Assembly: GCA_023425025.1 (NCBI GenBank)
Contig: JAFADG010000028.1
Span: 1 to 12,089, forward strand
Direction: 5' to 3'
DNA length: 12,089 bases
DNA from: Bacillota bacterium
Lineage (GTDB): Bacteria; Bacillota; Clostridia; Christensenellales; Aristaeellaceae
In this document: one piece after another, positions 1-7,282 of the stretch
Layout of the letters: each line of letters opens with the position of its first letter
Numbering within the stretch: position 1 is the stretch's first letter
Notes under the pieces: generated by a model
The model's input: the letters and a program-made list of their open reading frames with translations, nothing else
Databases searched by the model: none
Told to the model about the DNA's origin: nothing
Position numbers and translations under genes: made by a program

Positions 1-2129
1 ATTACCGATTTGGCATAGCTGGGCAGGGTTTGCAATATGGCCGCCACATCGCCCCGGCCGGCTGAAACCAGGTTGGCAAAATAGTTGACCCCGGCATCTC
101 CCCAGCGCTTTTGCGCCGTCTCCGCGCCGCCGCCGCTTTGCGCGGCCACGGTGGCCATGCCGTCAAAAGCCGCGTTGCCGGTATGCACCTGCGCGCCGGA
201 CAGGCTTTTTGCTACCGCCCCCGCCAGCGCCTGATGGGCAAGCCCGTCGGCGTCCGTTTTTTCACCGGCGGCGGCACCGCGCAGCTTAAAAAGCCCGGAA
301 AGGGTTTGCAAAAAGGAAAGGGGCTGCTCTTCCCCTTCCAGCAGGTTTTGGGTTATGGTCGAAAGCACGCCTGCGCCTGTTCCCAGCAATAGGGATACAA
401 GGCCCGCCGTGCCCGGCCGGGCGCTTGCGCTTTTGCCCGCCGCCGCGCCAAAGAAGGAGGCGATTTTGCCCAAGGAATCCTGGCGTATGCCCAGCAGCGT
501 ATCCGCCAGGCGGTCCATGCCCGCCTGGGCCTGCCCGCTTTCCGCCTCTATCCCCCGGCCCGCGGCGGCGCTGATGATCCCCCGGGCGGCGAAGGCTGCG
601 GCCTCTTCCTCCGTTCGGGCAGCACCGGCGTCTTTCACAAGGGGAGGAATGGCCGCCAGCAGCCCACCGTTCCAGAGAAGGTTCCTGCCGGCGGTGAGGC
701 TGATGGGCGCGGCATCCATTTGCAGCGCGCTGCCCTGAACCTCAATGACGGCCTGCTTTTCATTATGGGCCGCGGCCGTCAAAGCTTCGCTGCTTTTTGT
801 GCTGCCCATACGTTGGTTGAGGATATCGGCCTTTGTTTGGACCCGGGCGGCGATATCCTCCACCCGGTAAGGGAGGGCCCGGGTCAGCTGGGCCGGATTG
901 CCGGCTAAGCGCCCCTCATCCATACGGCGCAGGGCGGGATAGTTTGCAAGCACGCCCCGAAGGAGGGCGCCGGCATCCGCCTTGCCCGAAACGGCGGCCA
1001 GGTCCAGCCTTGCGTCGATGGCCTTTTGAAGGTCCTTCCATTCGCTCTCCGCCTGGCGGGTGAAGCGCTCCGCCGCTTCCACCGCGCCGTACATGTCGAT
1101 GGCGGTTTGATTGCCGGTTTGCAAAATGGGCCGGTTCTTTTGCAGCCAGGCGGCGTCGAAGGTGTCCACGTTAAAATACCGGGCGGCGTCATCCACGGTG
1201 CTGCCCAGGGCGTAGGGGTTGTAGGCGGGGCTGCCAGGGTCCTGCAGGGCACGGACCGCGGGGTCCGGCGCAAAGGACCGGCCCTCGCCCAGGGCATACC
1301 GCGCCGCGTCCATGGCGTTGCTGCCGCTGGTTTTTTGGTTGCGGGCAGACCAGAGCATGCCAAATGCCGTATCGTCGTCAAAGTCGATGGCCTTGTTGAG
1401 CGGGGTGGGCAAGCCCCTTTGCCTGTCCGCCCGCAGCATGGACAGGGTAGGGTACCTGTCCCAGCCAACGCGCCGCAGGACCTCCGCGTCGGAGTAGTTC
1501 CTGTCCTTACGGCCGGCCCAATAGCCGATTTCGCGCTTGAGGCCGGCAAGCTCCTGCTCGGCCCGCTCGGTGGTATCCTGGGCATCCGCCAGCCGGGTAT
1601 AGTAATAGCCGGCCTTCTCCGCGTCGCTGCTGTCCTCTTTCGGGGGCAGAAGCAGCCCGGCGCTGCCGGTACGGGCGTACCGCTTGAGCCAGGCGTTCTT
1701 TTCCAGCCACTGCCTGTCGATGCCGGACGCGTTGACGCCCAGCCTGTTCAATTCATCCATGGCCATTTGGTTGGTGGGCCGGGCATAGGGCCGGTAATAG
1801 GGGCCGTCCGGGTCCCTTTCGGCCAGGCGCAGAAACGTAAACAGCTTGTCCGCTTCCTCGGGCTCTTGCCTGGAAAGCGCCATGAGCTTCGCCAATCCCT
1901 TGCCCATGGGCGAAACGGCGTCAAAAAGCGCGGGCATGCCGGATGCCTGCGCTTTTTGTGCCTGGGTTACATTCTTCACGGGGGGCGTTTGCGCCGGGCC
2001 GGCGGGCTTTGCGTCTGTTTGCTGCCTTGGCTTGACGAGATAGGGCAGCTTTTGCATACGCATTTCCAGCGCTTCCCGCCGCTTCTTCTCCTGTTCCTCC
2101 AAATCCTTGGGTTTGATGGTGCCGGGCAT
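1..2129 (-). CDS. Giant toxin-scaffold protein, N-terminal 709 residues (3' end outside window)
   Basis: This frame is open from an ATG at 2129 to the window edge. I checked its continuity at several points. AAGGAGG at about 2136-2142 precedes the ATG at normal spacing and fixes the start. The product begins MPGTIKPKDLEEQEKKRRE, a charged helical start with no signal peptide. A Pro/Gln-rich linker follows (about residues 35-70), then an acidic/aromatic globular region containing DPDGPYYRPYARPTNQM, an Ala-rich helical region, and a Gly/Ala-rich hydrophobic stretch near 500-640. At the very end comes KRWGDAGVNYFANLV, which is shared with the cassette at 7283-10246 and the remnant at 6017-6886. 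That homology makes it the 5' end of another member of the same polymorphic-toxin family, so a C-terminal toxin and immunity gene are expected to the left of the window. I recognise no named domain. Large size, lack of a secretion signal and style suggest a prophage or mobile-element structural protein (inference). Family membership is firm; function is not. Confidence 0.8.
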   Translation of the reverse strand, partial: MPGTIKPKDLEEQEKKRREALEMRMQKLPYLVKPRQQTDAKPAGPAQTPPVKNVTQAQKAQASGMPALFDAVSPMGKGLAKLMALSRQEPEEADKLFTFLRLAERDPDGPYYRPYARPTNQMAMDELNRLGVNASGIDRQWLEKNAWLKRYARTGSAGLLLPPKEDSSDAEKAGYYYTRLADAQDTTERAEQELAGLKREIGYWAGRKDRNYSDAEVLRRVGWDRYPTLSMLRADRQRGLPTPLNKAIDFDDDTAFGMLWSARNQKTSGSNAMDAARYALGEGRSFAPDPAVRALQDPGSPAYNPYALGSTVDDAARYFNVDTFDAAWLQKNRPILQTGNQTAIDMYGAVEAAERFTRQAESEWKDLQKAIDARLDLAAVSGKADAGALLRGVLANYPALRRMDEGRLAGNPAQLTRALPYRVEDIAARVQTKADILNQRMGSTKSSEALTAAAHNEKQAVIEVQGSALQMDAAPISLTAGRNLLWNGGLLAAIPPLVKDAGAARTEEEAAAFAARGIISAAAGRGIEAESGQAQAGMDRLADTLLGIRQDSLGKIASFFGAAAGKSASARPGTAGLVSLLLGTGAGVLSTITQNLLEGEEQPLSFLQTLSGLFKLRGAAAGEKTDADGLAHQALAGAVAKSLSGAQVHTGNAAFDGMATVAAQSGGGAETAQKRWGDAGVNYFANLVSAGRGDVAAILQTLPSYAKSV

Positions 2130-2188
2130 GTGCCGTTCCTCCTTGCCGGGCCTTTGCGGCCCGCGTATGATGGGATAAAAAACGCAAG

Positions 2189-2241
2189 AAAAAAGGCCTC
2201 GCGGGCGCCCTCCCACTCCCTGAACGGGCGGAGGCGAAGCC
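2189..2241 (-). terminator. Intrinsic terminator between the ABC operon and the scaffold gene
   Basis: On the minus strand GGCTTCGC (2241-2234) pairs with GCGAGGCC (2202-2195), with an inner 5-bp GGGCG/CGCCC stem. Six T residues follow at 2194-2189, with a second T run just beyond. It lies about 100 bases after the last ABC gene and 60 bases before the scaffold start, so it probably ends the transporter transcript. It would also attenuate any transcript begun at the promoter-like sequence at 2253-2282. Confidence 0.7.
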
Positions 2242-2252
2242 ATTGCGGCAGC

Positions 2253-2282
2253 CTTATATGACATGATATTACCATACGTAAA
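2253..2282 (-). promoter_or_regulatory. Possible sigma-A promoter for the scaffold gene
   Basis: Minus strand TTTACG (2282-2277), an 18-base spacer and TATAAG (2258-2253) give a moderate match to a housekeeping promoter in an AT-rich gap after the ABC operon. A transcript from here would cross the hairpin at 2189-2241 before reaching the scaffold ATG. Either the hairpin is an attenuator or this match is fortuitous. Confidence 0.35.
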
Positions 2283-2338
2283 ACCGGAAAAACAAGGAAA
2301 TCAGCGCGGGCGATGATTTTTTGCCTTAAAGCCCTCTT

Positions 2339-3115
2339 TCACGAGCCGGTGGATTTGTAGTGCCCAAGGCCAAACCGGAAAAGCCCATAGCTTGGCAGCA
2401 AAAACAACAGGCCCAAAAGCGGCGCGAGCATGAACAGGACGCCCTGTTCCATGCCCAGCAAATACAACAGCGGGTAATACTGAAACAACGCCAGCGGAAT
2501 CACAAAGGTGAGAAATAGCAATACATTTTTCCCGTATATGGAAAAGGGATACCGGCCAAACTGCCGGCCGCCGTAGGTGAACAGGTTAAAAAACTGCAAA
2601 CCCTCCACGGTGAAAAAGGAACAGGCCGCAAAGATGAGAAACAGGCAAAAGAATACGGCGCTGCCGCAAAGTATCATCAGGCAGAGGGTGACGATTTTGC
2701 CCGCGCTCCACAGGACGCCGCTGTGTTTCATGGCGTAGCCCAGCACCAGCACGGCCTGCACAAACAGGCCGATCCGCGTCAGGTCCATCTTGGGCGCCAG
2801 AATTTGAAAAAGCGTGCTCCGGGGCCGTACAAGAACGCGGTCAAACTCGCCGTTGCCCAGCATCCGCGGAAAGGTCGCGAACCCGCCGCCGGCCATTTCC
2901 CCCAGGGAAAAGGCCATCGTTACCACCGCAAAGCACAAAAGGGCCTGCTCGTAGGTGAACTGCTCCACCGCCTGAAAGCGGGAAAACATGAAGCTTACGC
3001 CAAAGAATGCCGCAAACGATGTGATGAACTGGCCCAGGGTGGTCAGAAAAAACGAAAGCTTGTACTGCATCTGGCTTTTCAGCTGCAGCGCGAAAAAACG
3101 GAAGTATAGATGCAT
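2339..3115 (-). CDS. ABC-2 type permease subunit (DUF990/ABC2_membrane_6-like), second of pair
   Basis: The 258-residue product MHLYFRFFALQLKSQMQ... has about six hydrophobic segments and an N-terminal amphipathic stretch. It carries the family's cytoplasmic motif GEFDRVLVRP between the second and third membrane helices. I chose the ATG at 3115 because GGAGGG lies just upstream and the ATG is one base past the previous gene's stop. A longer reading from 3190 would overlap the previous gene and starts with implausible sequence. It should pair with the product of 3117-3920 to form the membrane channel of a transporter powered by the ATPase of 3917-4891. The substrate cannot be read from the sequence; family members are poorly characterised exporters. 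An intrinsic terminator follows at 2189-2241. The family assignment is fairly secure. Confidence 0.85.
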   Translation of the reverse strand: MHLYFRFFALQLKSQMQYKLSFFLTTLGQFITSFAAFFGVSFMFSRFQAVEQFTYEQALLCFAVVTMAFSLGEMAGGGFATFPRMLGNGEFDRVLVRPRSTLFQILAPKMDLTRIGLFVQAVLVLGYAMKHSGVLWSAGKIVTLCLMILCGSAVFFCLFLIFAACSFFTVEGLQFFNLFTYGGRQFGRYPFSIYGKNVLLFLTFVIPLALFQYYPLLYLLGMEQGVLFMLAPLLGLLFLLPSYGLFRFGLGHYKSTGS

Positions 3116-3116
3116 G

Positions 3117-3920
3117 TTACCCTCCCTGCACAATGACTTTTTTGAGCGCCCGGCCCATGGCGGCCCGCCCGAACAGCACCAGCGCCGCAAGCCAAAAGGC
3201 CTGAAAGGCGATGCCGAAGTACGCCTGGGCCCCCGCGATGCTGCCGCTGTAAATGCGCAGGGGCATATTTTGCATAGCCGCGAAGGGGAGCCACTTTACC
3301 ACCGCAAGAACGGGCGCGGGAAAGAAAGGCAGCGGGATGACGGCACCGGACAAAAAGCCCGTCACGGCTGTCACGATAATTCTGACGCCCCTTTGCGACA
3401 GGGTATAAAAGAGGGAAATATACATCAGCATGGCAAAGGCCACCACCACCCCCAGCGCCAGCACGGCAGACAATAAAAACAGCAGGAACATGCCCGCATC
3501 CGGCGGCAGCGACATGCCATAGGGCGCCGGCGCCAAAAAAGCTACGAGCAATGCGGGGACGCCGCTTAACAGCGTAAACGACAGCCTGTTGGCGGCGGAC
3601 TTGCAAAACCACCGGCCATACAGGCTCATGGGCCGGACGAGCTCATAGGCGATATCGCCGCTTTCCAAAGCGGAATAGATATCGCCATCCTGAAAAACAA
3701 CCGCGAACAGCACCAGCAGGACCTCCTGCATCCACAGATAGGAAACGGTTTGAGAAAAGGTCATGGGAAACGCGGCGGGGTTGGCGCGGTAAAATGCCGA
3801 AAACGCCAGAATCTCCATGATTCCCCAGGCGAACCTGGCCATCACCTCGCCCAGCACGACGGCCCGGTATTGCAGGCTGTTGATAAAGCGTATCCTAAAA
3901 ACGGAAAGATACATGTTCAT
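3117..3920 (-). CDS. ABC-2 type permease subunit (DUF990/ABC2_membrane_6-like), first of pair
   Basis: The 267-residue integral membrane protein has about six hydrophobic helices. Its motif SGDIAYELVRPMSLYGRW is the counterpart of GEFDRVLVRP in the partner permease, so the two are paralogous subunits of one heterodimeric channel. The start ATG overlaps the ATPase stop by four bases (ATGA), and the stop lies one base from the next start. This signals tight translational coupling within one operon. The long hydrophobic block near residues 130-200, ending in PLPFFPAPVLAVVKWLPF, is typical of ABC-2 permeases. Substrate unknown. No truncation or frameshift is seen. Confidence 0.87.
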   Translation of the reverse strand: MNMYLSVFRIRFINSLQYRAVVLGEVMARFAWGIMEILAFSAFYRANPAAFPMTFSQTVSYLWMQEVLLVLFAVVFQDGDIYSALESGDIAYELVRPMSLYGRWFCKSAANRLSFTLLSGVPALLVAFLAPAPYGMSLPPDAGMFLLFLLSAVLALGVVVAFAMLMYISLFYTLSQRGVRIIVTAVTGFLSGAVIPLPFFPAPVLAVVKWLPFAAMQNMPLRIYSGSIAGAQAYFGIAFQAFWLAALVLFGRAAMGRALKKVIVQGG

Positions 3921-4891
3921 ATGCGATACTCCCTGTACAGCGCGGCAACCATTTCCTCAGCCGTAACGCCGCCCACGGATACATCCAGCAGATCGGTCTT
4001 TGCCGCCAGGTGGGCAACCGCGCCGGACACCGGCATAACGGATGGGTCCAAGGCGATCACAAGCCGCCCTTCCTCCCCTTTGACAAGCGACATCCCGGGG
4101 CCTAATTCAGGCGCGCCGCCCGCATATTCCACCACAAGCGTTTTGTGCCGGGCGGCGTGCTTTTTCAGCTTATCCAGGCTGCCGTCCATCAGGATTTGGC
4201 CTTTGCCGATCAGCAGTATGCGCTCGGTCAGCGCCTCAATATCCTGCATGTCGTGGGTGGTCAGGATCACGGTGGTGCCGTGCTCCTGGTTCCGCTTTTT
4301 GATAAACTGGCGGACGGCGATTTTCGATACCGCGTCCAGGCCGATGGTCGGCTCATCCAGAAACAGAATTTTCGGGCTGTGCAAAAGCGACGCGGCGATT
4401 TCACAGCGCATGCGCTGGCCAAGGCTGAGCGTTCTGGCGGGGGTTTTCAATATTTCGCCCAAATCCAGCAAATCGGTCAGCTCCTCCAGATTGCGTTTGA
4501 ACAAGGCGGCGTCCACCTTGTAGATGTCGCGCACCAATTCAAAGCTGTCGGTCACGGGCACATCCCACCAAAGCTGGCTGCGCTGGCCGAACACAACGCC
4601 GATCTCCCGGGCATGGGCGATGCGCTCCCGCCAGGGCGTGCGGCCGTTGATGACGCAGCTGCCGCTGTCGGGTGTCAGGATACCGCACATGATTTTGATG
4701 GTGGTGCTTTTCCCCGCCCCATTGGGGCCGATGTACCCCACCATTTCTCCTGCACCGATGGTGAAGCTGACGTCATGCAGGGCGCTTACCGTTTCATCAT
4801 TGCGCGAAAACAACGCCTTGACGGCGTTGCCAAGCCCGGCCTGGCGCTTTGACACACGGAACGACTTTTCGATGTTTGCAAGCGTGATCAT
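3917..4891 (-). CDS. ABC transporter ATP-binding protein (NatA-like, partner of DUF990 permeases)
   Basis: The cytoplasmic ATPase is 324 residues from the ATG at 4891. It has Walker A GPNGAGKST (55-63), a Q-loop FGQRSQLWWD (101-110), signature LSLGQRMR (155-162), Walker B ILFLDEP (175-181) and an H-loop TTHD (211-214), so it should be catalytically intact. The Q-loop wording with LWWD is characteristic of ATPases that serve ABC-2 permeases of the DUF990 group. The frame stays open upstream to 5068, but that extension reads through the promoter region and has no ribosome site. AAAGGAAAG sits upstream of 4891, where homology begins (MITLANIEKSF). About 80 C-terminal residues beyond the nucleotide-binding domain form the usual accessory domain. 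It is first gene of the three-gene operon and overlaps the next by ATGA. Confidence 0.93.
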   Translation of the reverse strand: MITLANIEKSFRVSKRQAGLGNAVKALFSRNDETVSALHDVSFTIGAGEMVGYIGPNGAGKSTTIKIMCGILTPDSGSCVINGRTPWRERIAHAREIGVVFGQRSQLWWDVPVTDSFELVRDIYKVDAALFKRNLEELTDLLDLGEILKTPARTLSLGQRMRCEIAASLLHSPKILFLDEPTIGLDAVSKIAVRQFIKKRNQEHGTTVILTTHDMQDIEALTERILLIGKGQILMDGSLDKLKKHAARHKTLVVEYAGGAPELGPGMSLVKGEEGRLVIALDPSVMPVSGAVAHLAAKTDLLDVSVGGVTAEEMVAALYREYRI

Positions 4892-4961
4892 ATTTTGCTT
4901 TCCTTTCAACCGGTCATGATGGGTAATTGTAATGAAGGAACGCGCGCGGCAGTGGCATATT

Positions 4962-4990
4962 ATCGTAATGCAGGACGCGCGGCATGTCAA
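4962..4990 (-). promoter_or_regulatory. Predicted sigma-A promoter of the ABC operon
   Basis: On the minus strand a perfect TTGACA (4990-4985) is followed by a 17-base spacer and TACGAT (4967-4962). This places a transcription start some 60-70 bases before the ATPase ATG. The -35 box starts three bases from the foot of the inverted repeat at 4993-5044. Confidence 0.6.
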
Positions 4991-4992
4991 AA

Positions 4993-5044
4993 GCGCAATA
5001 TCCCCGCTTTCTTCCTTTTCAGGGAGGAAGCGGGGATATTGCGC
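4993..5044. repeat. Perfect 17-bp inverted repeat with 18-base loop
   Basis: The arm GCGCAATATCCCCGCTT (4993-5009) is repeated exactly inverted at 5028-5044. On the minus strand the hairpin is followed by TTTT, so it could terminate the YetF transcript coming from 5252. It also lies between a minus-strand -35 box (4985-4990) and a plus-strand -35 box (5073-5078), so an operator for a dimeric regulator is possible. Its length and perfection are more than a terminator needs. Confidence 0.75.
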
Positions 5045-5072
5045 TCCGATTGGTTTATTTTCACTCAAATGC

Positions 5073-5101
5073 TTGACCGGTTGCGGCTTGCATGGTATAG
5101 T
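5073..5101 (+). promoter_or_regulatory. Strong plus-strand sigma-A promoter-like sequence with no clear gene
   Basis: TTGACC (5073-5078), exactly 17 bases, then TATAGT (5096-5101) is the best plus-strand promoter match I saw. No convincing plus-strand gene follows. The open frame from about 5117 lacks a ribosome binding site and runs antisense into the YetF gene. A short hairpin (5123-5148) and a weak GC hairpin plus six T residues (5164-5183) could end a transcript of about 75 bases. Confidence 0.45.
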
Positions 5102-5251
5102 ATATATAGAATTGATGTGAAAGCAGCAAGGTGTTTTTTCCTTACTGCCTCAAAATATATGCGGCGCGGGTGCGCTGTTTTTTATGTTCATCGCTCTGTT
5201 TGCAAAGCCCGGCGCGTTCCAGTTGGGGATTCATATTATGCTTATCGAATT

Positions 5252-5938
5252 CTACTGCTTTTTCTGCACATGAAGCCCGATGGCCGCCCCCCACTCCGCA
5301 TACAGCACTTCCTGTAAATGCTGGACCTTGCTTAGCGACAATTCGTTCATCAGCCAATTCTCATCATGACCTGTCTTTTGCAAATTCTTGTGAAGGACTT
5401 TGCCCTCAATAATCAGCGGCAGCGGAAGCTCCGCCGGCTGCGCGTCCACCTTCAAGTCGCCCTTTGTCACCTGATCGTACTGCGGCTTTTTGATGATGGA
5501 TATCATGCCGTTGTGCTCCAGTATCGCATATTCAATTTCGCCGACAGCATATGCGCCCCTGTCCCGCAAAAGGCTAAGCAGCTCCACAAAGTCCAGGCGT
5601 TCTTTTTTCATCACCTGATAATCAATTTGCCCCTTGTTGATGATGAGCACAGGCGAGCCTTCCACCACCCGCCGGAAGCCGAAGGATTTTTGAGAAAGCT
5701 TTTCGACAATATAAATCAGCAGCGTCCAGACAGCAATGGAATACAGGATGTGCAAAACCGAAATTTCATTGTCATAGATGGCATTGCCCATAAATTCGCC
5801 AAACACGATGGCCGATATAAAATCAAAGGGAGAAACCTGCTGAAACTGCCTTTTCCCAATGATTTTCACGGAAACAAGCATCGCGGCAAAACCCAAAACC
5901 AGCTTGATCGTCAAATGGAAATAGATTGAATCGAGCAC
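5252..5938 (-). CDS. YetF/DUF421-family membrane protein
   Basis: This is a protein of about 228 residues, normal for the family. Three N-terminal membrane helices (roughly residues 8-85) include the family stretch SPFDFISAIVFGEFMGN. A cytoplasmic DUF421 domain follows, with the typical RLDFVELLSLLRDRGAY and EYAILEHNGMISIIKK segments. The start needs care. AGGAGG at 5945-5950 directly abuts the ATG at 5944, leaving no spacing. The GTG at 5938, two codons later, has a 6-base gap and is the more likely start. Family members in Bacillus (YetF, YdfS, YkjA) are small membrane proteins of unsettled role, linked to spores and the envelope. A DUF3290 partner, common elsewhere, is absent. It is unrelated to its toxin neighbours by sequence. 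Confidence 0.9.
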   Translation of the reverse strand: MLDSIYFHLTIKLVLGFAAMLVSVKIIGKRQFQQVSPFDFISAIVFGEFMGNAIYDNEISVLHILYSIAVWTLLIYIVEKLSQKSFGFRRVVEGSPVLIINKGQIDYQVMKKERLDFVELLSLLRDRGAYAVGEIEYAILEHNGMISIIKKPQYDQVTKGDLKVDAQPAELPLPLIIEGKVLHKNLQKTGHDENWLMNELSLSKVQHLQEVLYAEWGAAIGLHVQKKQ

Positions 5939-6016
5939 GCGCATCCTCCTGTCATTCCATTGCGCCGCAAAACATCTATTTGGCAGCGGGCTTAGTTTGG
6001 GCGCGATTGGAAGATG

Positions 6017-6886
6017 TTATGCCTGCTTGGGCCGCTTGCCAGGATTTGCGCGATACAGTCTTGAAAAAGTCAGTGGCGGATTTTTCTTAATCGGTAAGGC
6101 GCAGGCCCGATGATTCTGTAACACGCTTTGCTCTTTGGATACATTGCCTGGCGGAATGATCGCATTTAATGCGTCCAGCTGGCCGATCTGCCGGGCCGTT
6201 CCCTCCCCATCCTGTTTTCGGCGCAGCTCCATCTCCCGCTTGACCTGATCCCTGGGTCTTTGCCATGGCCTGCTGCCGTGCGCCATAGGCCACCTGTGCA
6301 TCCAAAGCCGTTTGCCTGGCCGAATCCACATTCTCTTGCGCCGCCGCGATTTGGGGAAGGGCGCCTGCTTCGGTCAAATCCGCCACCCGGGCCTCCGCCG
6401 CCTGGCGTGTGGCGCGGGCTGAGGCGTTGTGCATCATAAAGGGGCTGTTCAAATCCGCGGCCAATGCTTGCAATTGCGCATTCAATCCCTTTTCATTCAG
6501 GGCCATGCCGGACATGTTCTTGGCTGCCACAACGGCACTTTGGGAATACGTGGGAAGGGTGGGCAAAATCGCCGCCGCATCCGCATGCCCGGCCGCCACC
6601 AGATTGCTCATGTAGTTGATACCGGCAACTCCCCAGCGCTTCCCGGCAAAGTCCAGGGAATGCCCCGTGTCCATGGTCAGGGATACCGCATGGCCCAGGT
6701 TTCCGGCTGTGTGTACCGTAACACCCTGCATAGCCTTGGCGGTCGCGCCGTTTCCATCCCGTTCTTCTCCACCCGCTGTGCGCGCTCCTGCGCAAGAGGC
6801 TCTTTCGCCTGATTTTCTAAGCCGCCGTCGACATGAGCCTGGGCGCTGCCCAGGCTCTGGCTGTTGGCGAAAGCCTGGTCGGTCAT
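6017..6886 (-). pseudogene. Broken toxin cassette (frameshifted scaffold remnant)
   Basis: Three frames must be joined to follow the family. The first, MTDQAFANSQSLGSAQ..., runs from 6886 to about 6740. A second carries KRWGVAGINYMSNLVAAG and AAEARVADLTEAGALPQIA, matching the scaffold proteins on both sides. Near 6270 one extra base (GACCCAGGGATC against GGCCCGGGATC in the cassette at 8320) throws the reading into a third frame, DQVKREMELRRKQDG, which ends at 6017. The roughly 80-residue coiled coil between QVAYG and ARQQAMAK is deleted compared with the copy at 10685-12089. No TNT core or immunity gene remains, though QLDALNAII may be a scrap of the toxin's DLDALN motif. It follows the terminator at 6896-6930 and is probably not expressed. 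It is a decayed displaced cassette. Confidence 0.72.
6303..6411. repeat. Scaffold repeat shared with the right-edge toxin, copy 1
   Basis: Bases 6346-6411 are identical to 12024-12089 over 66 bases, up to the window edge. Bases 6303-6330 are identical to 11981-12008 over 28 bases. They encode TRQAAEARVADLTEAGALPQ and VDSARQTAL. The broken cassette is therefore a close relative of the right-edge toxin in this part. Confidence 0.88.
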
Positions 6887-6895
6887 TTACCCGCC

Positions 6896-6930
6896 CAAAA
6901 ATAAAAAATGCACCCCGTTGTACAGGGCGC
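6896..6930 (-). terminator. Intrinsic terminator after the immunity gene of the second unit
   Basis: On the minus strand a 9-bp stem (6930-6922 with 6918-6910, including G-T pairs) and a 3-base loop are followed by ATTTTTTATTTTTG. It lies about 95 bases past the immunity gene stop and closely resembles the terminator at 10143-10181 in position, stem sequence (GCACCC/GGGTGC) and T tract. Confidence 0.8.
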
Positions 6931-7023
6931 AAAATGCAGAAATGATACATCAGGTGCTTTCAAAACACTTGATAAAGTTCGACTTTCTTATTGTGTGAAC
7001 ACAAAGAGAAACGCCAATTACTC

Positions 7024-7281
7024 TTAACGATTAATTATCCTATATTCAAATTCCACGATAGAAAAAAGTTTATCAAAGGCTTTATCTTCAATGGGCGTGG
7101 ATAATCTAATGCTTTGCAAACCTCTTTCTTCATTTATGTATACCTTCCATGTACAATCTTCATTATCATAATAGCATCCGAGAATATATTCTCCTTTGTC
7201 CAAATGGTCAACCACTATCTCCCATCCACCCAAATGCTCTTTAAGGCCTTGTACCCGCTTTAAGAACTCATCCTTTTTCAT
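7024..7281 (-). CDS. Putative immunity protein for the TNT-like toxin of 7283-10246
   Basis: This 85-residue soluble, acidic alpha/beta protein begins MKKDEFLKRVQGL. It is a paralogue of the product of 10372-10668. Shared features are GGWEIVV (residues 18-24), LGCYYD (33-38), W-VY (about 45-48), an ERG motif (53-55) and a C-terminal A-DKL helix. The toxin stop is one base from this ATG, and its ribosome site AAGGAGG lies inside the last toxin codons, so the two are translationally coupled. A small gene directly after a toxin domain, co-varying with it and as AT-rich as the toxin tip, is the standard place for an immunity gene. The layout recalls Imm59-type immunity proteins, but I cannot confirm a family. 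Expected role: cytoplasmic inhibitor that binds the TNT domain and protects the producer's NAD+. Confidence 0.75.
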   Translation of the reverse strand: MKKDEFLKRVQGLKEHLGGWEIVVDHLDKGEYILGCYYDNEDCTWKVYINEERGLQSIRLSTPIEDKAFDKLFSIVEFEYRIINR

Positions 7282-7282
7282 A

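Larger units (their letters stand above)
4892..5251. other. Regulatory intergenic region without a supported gene
   Basis: This 360-base gap separates the YetF gene from the ABC operon. It contains the ABC promoter, the perfect inverted repeat and an outward plus-strand promoter-like sequence. I see no protein-coding frame with a ribosome site. The arrangement of two divergent promoters around a palindrome is what one expects next to a divergently transcribed regulator, but no regulator gene is present. Confidence 0.5.

Noticed and set aside
905..1585. Minus-strand frame rich in Pro, Thr and Arg
   Set aside because: It overlaps the scaffold gene in another frame, and its low-complexity composition is typical of a shifted GC-rich gene.
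1026..2261. Long plus-strand open frame of 411 codons opposite the scaffold gene
   Set aside because: It is the GC-rich shadow of the minus-strand scaffold frame, which has a perfect ribosome site and homology to two other proteins. The plus frame has neither.
4892..5068. 59-residue N-terminal extension of the ATPase
   Set aside because: It translates the promoter and the upstream region, has no ribosome site, and ATPase homology begins at the ATG at 4891.
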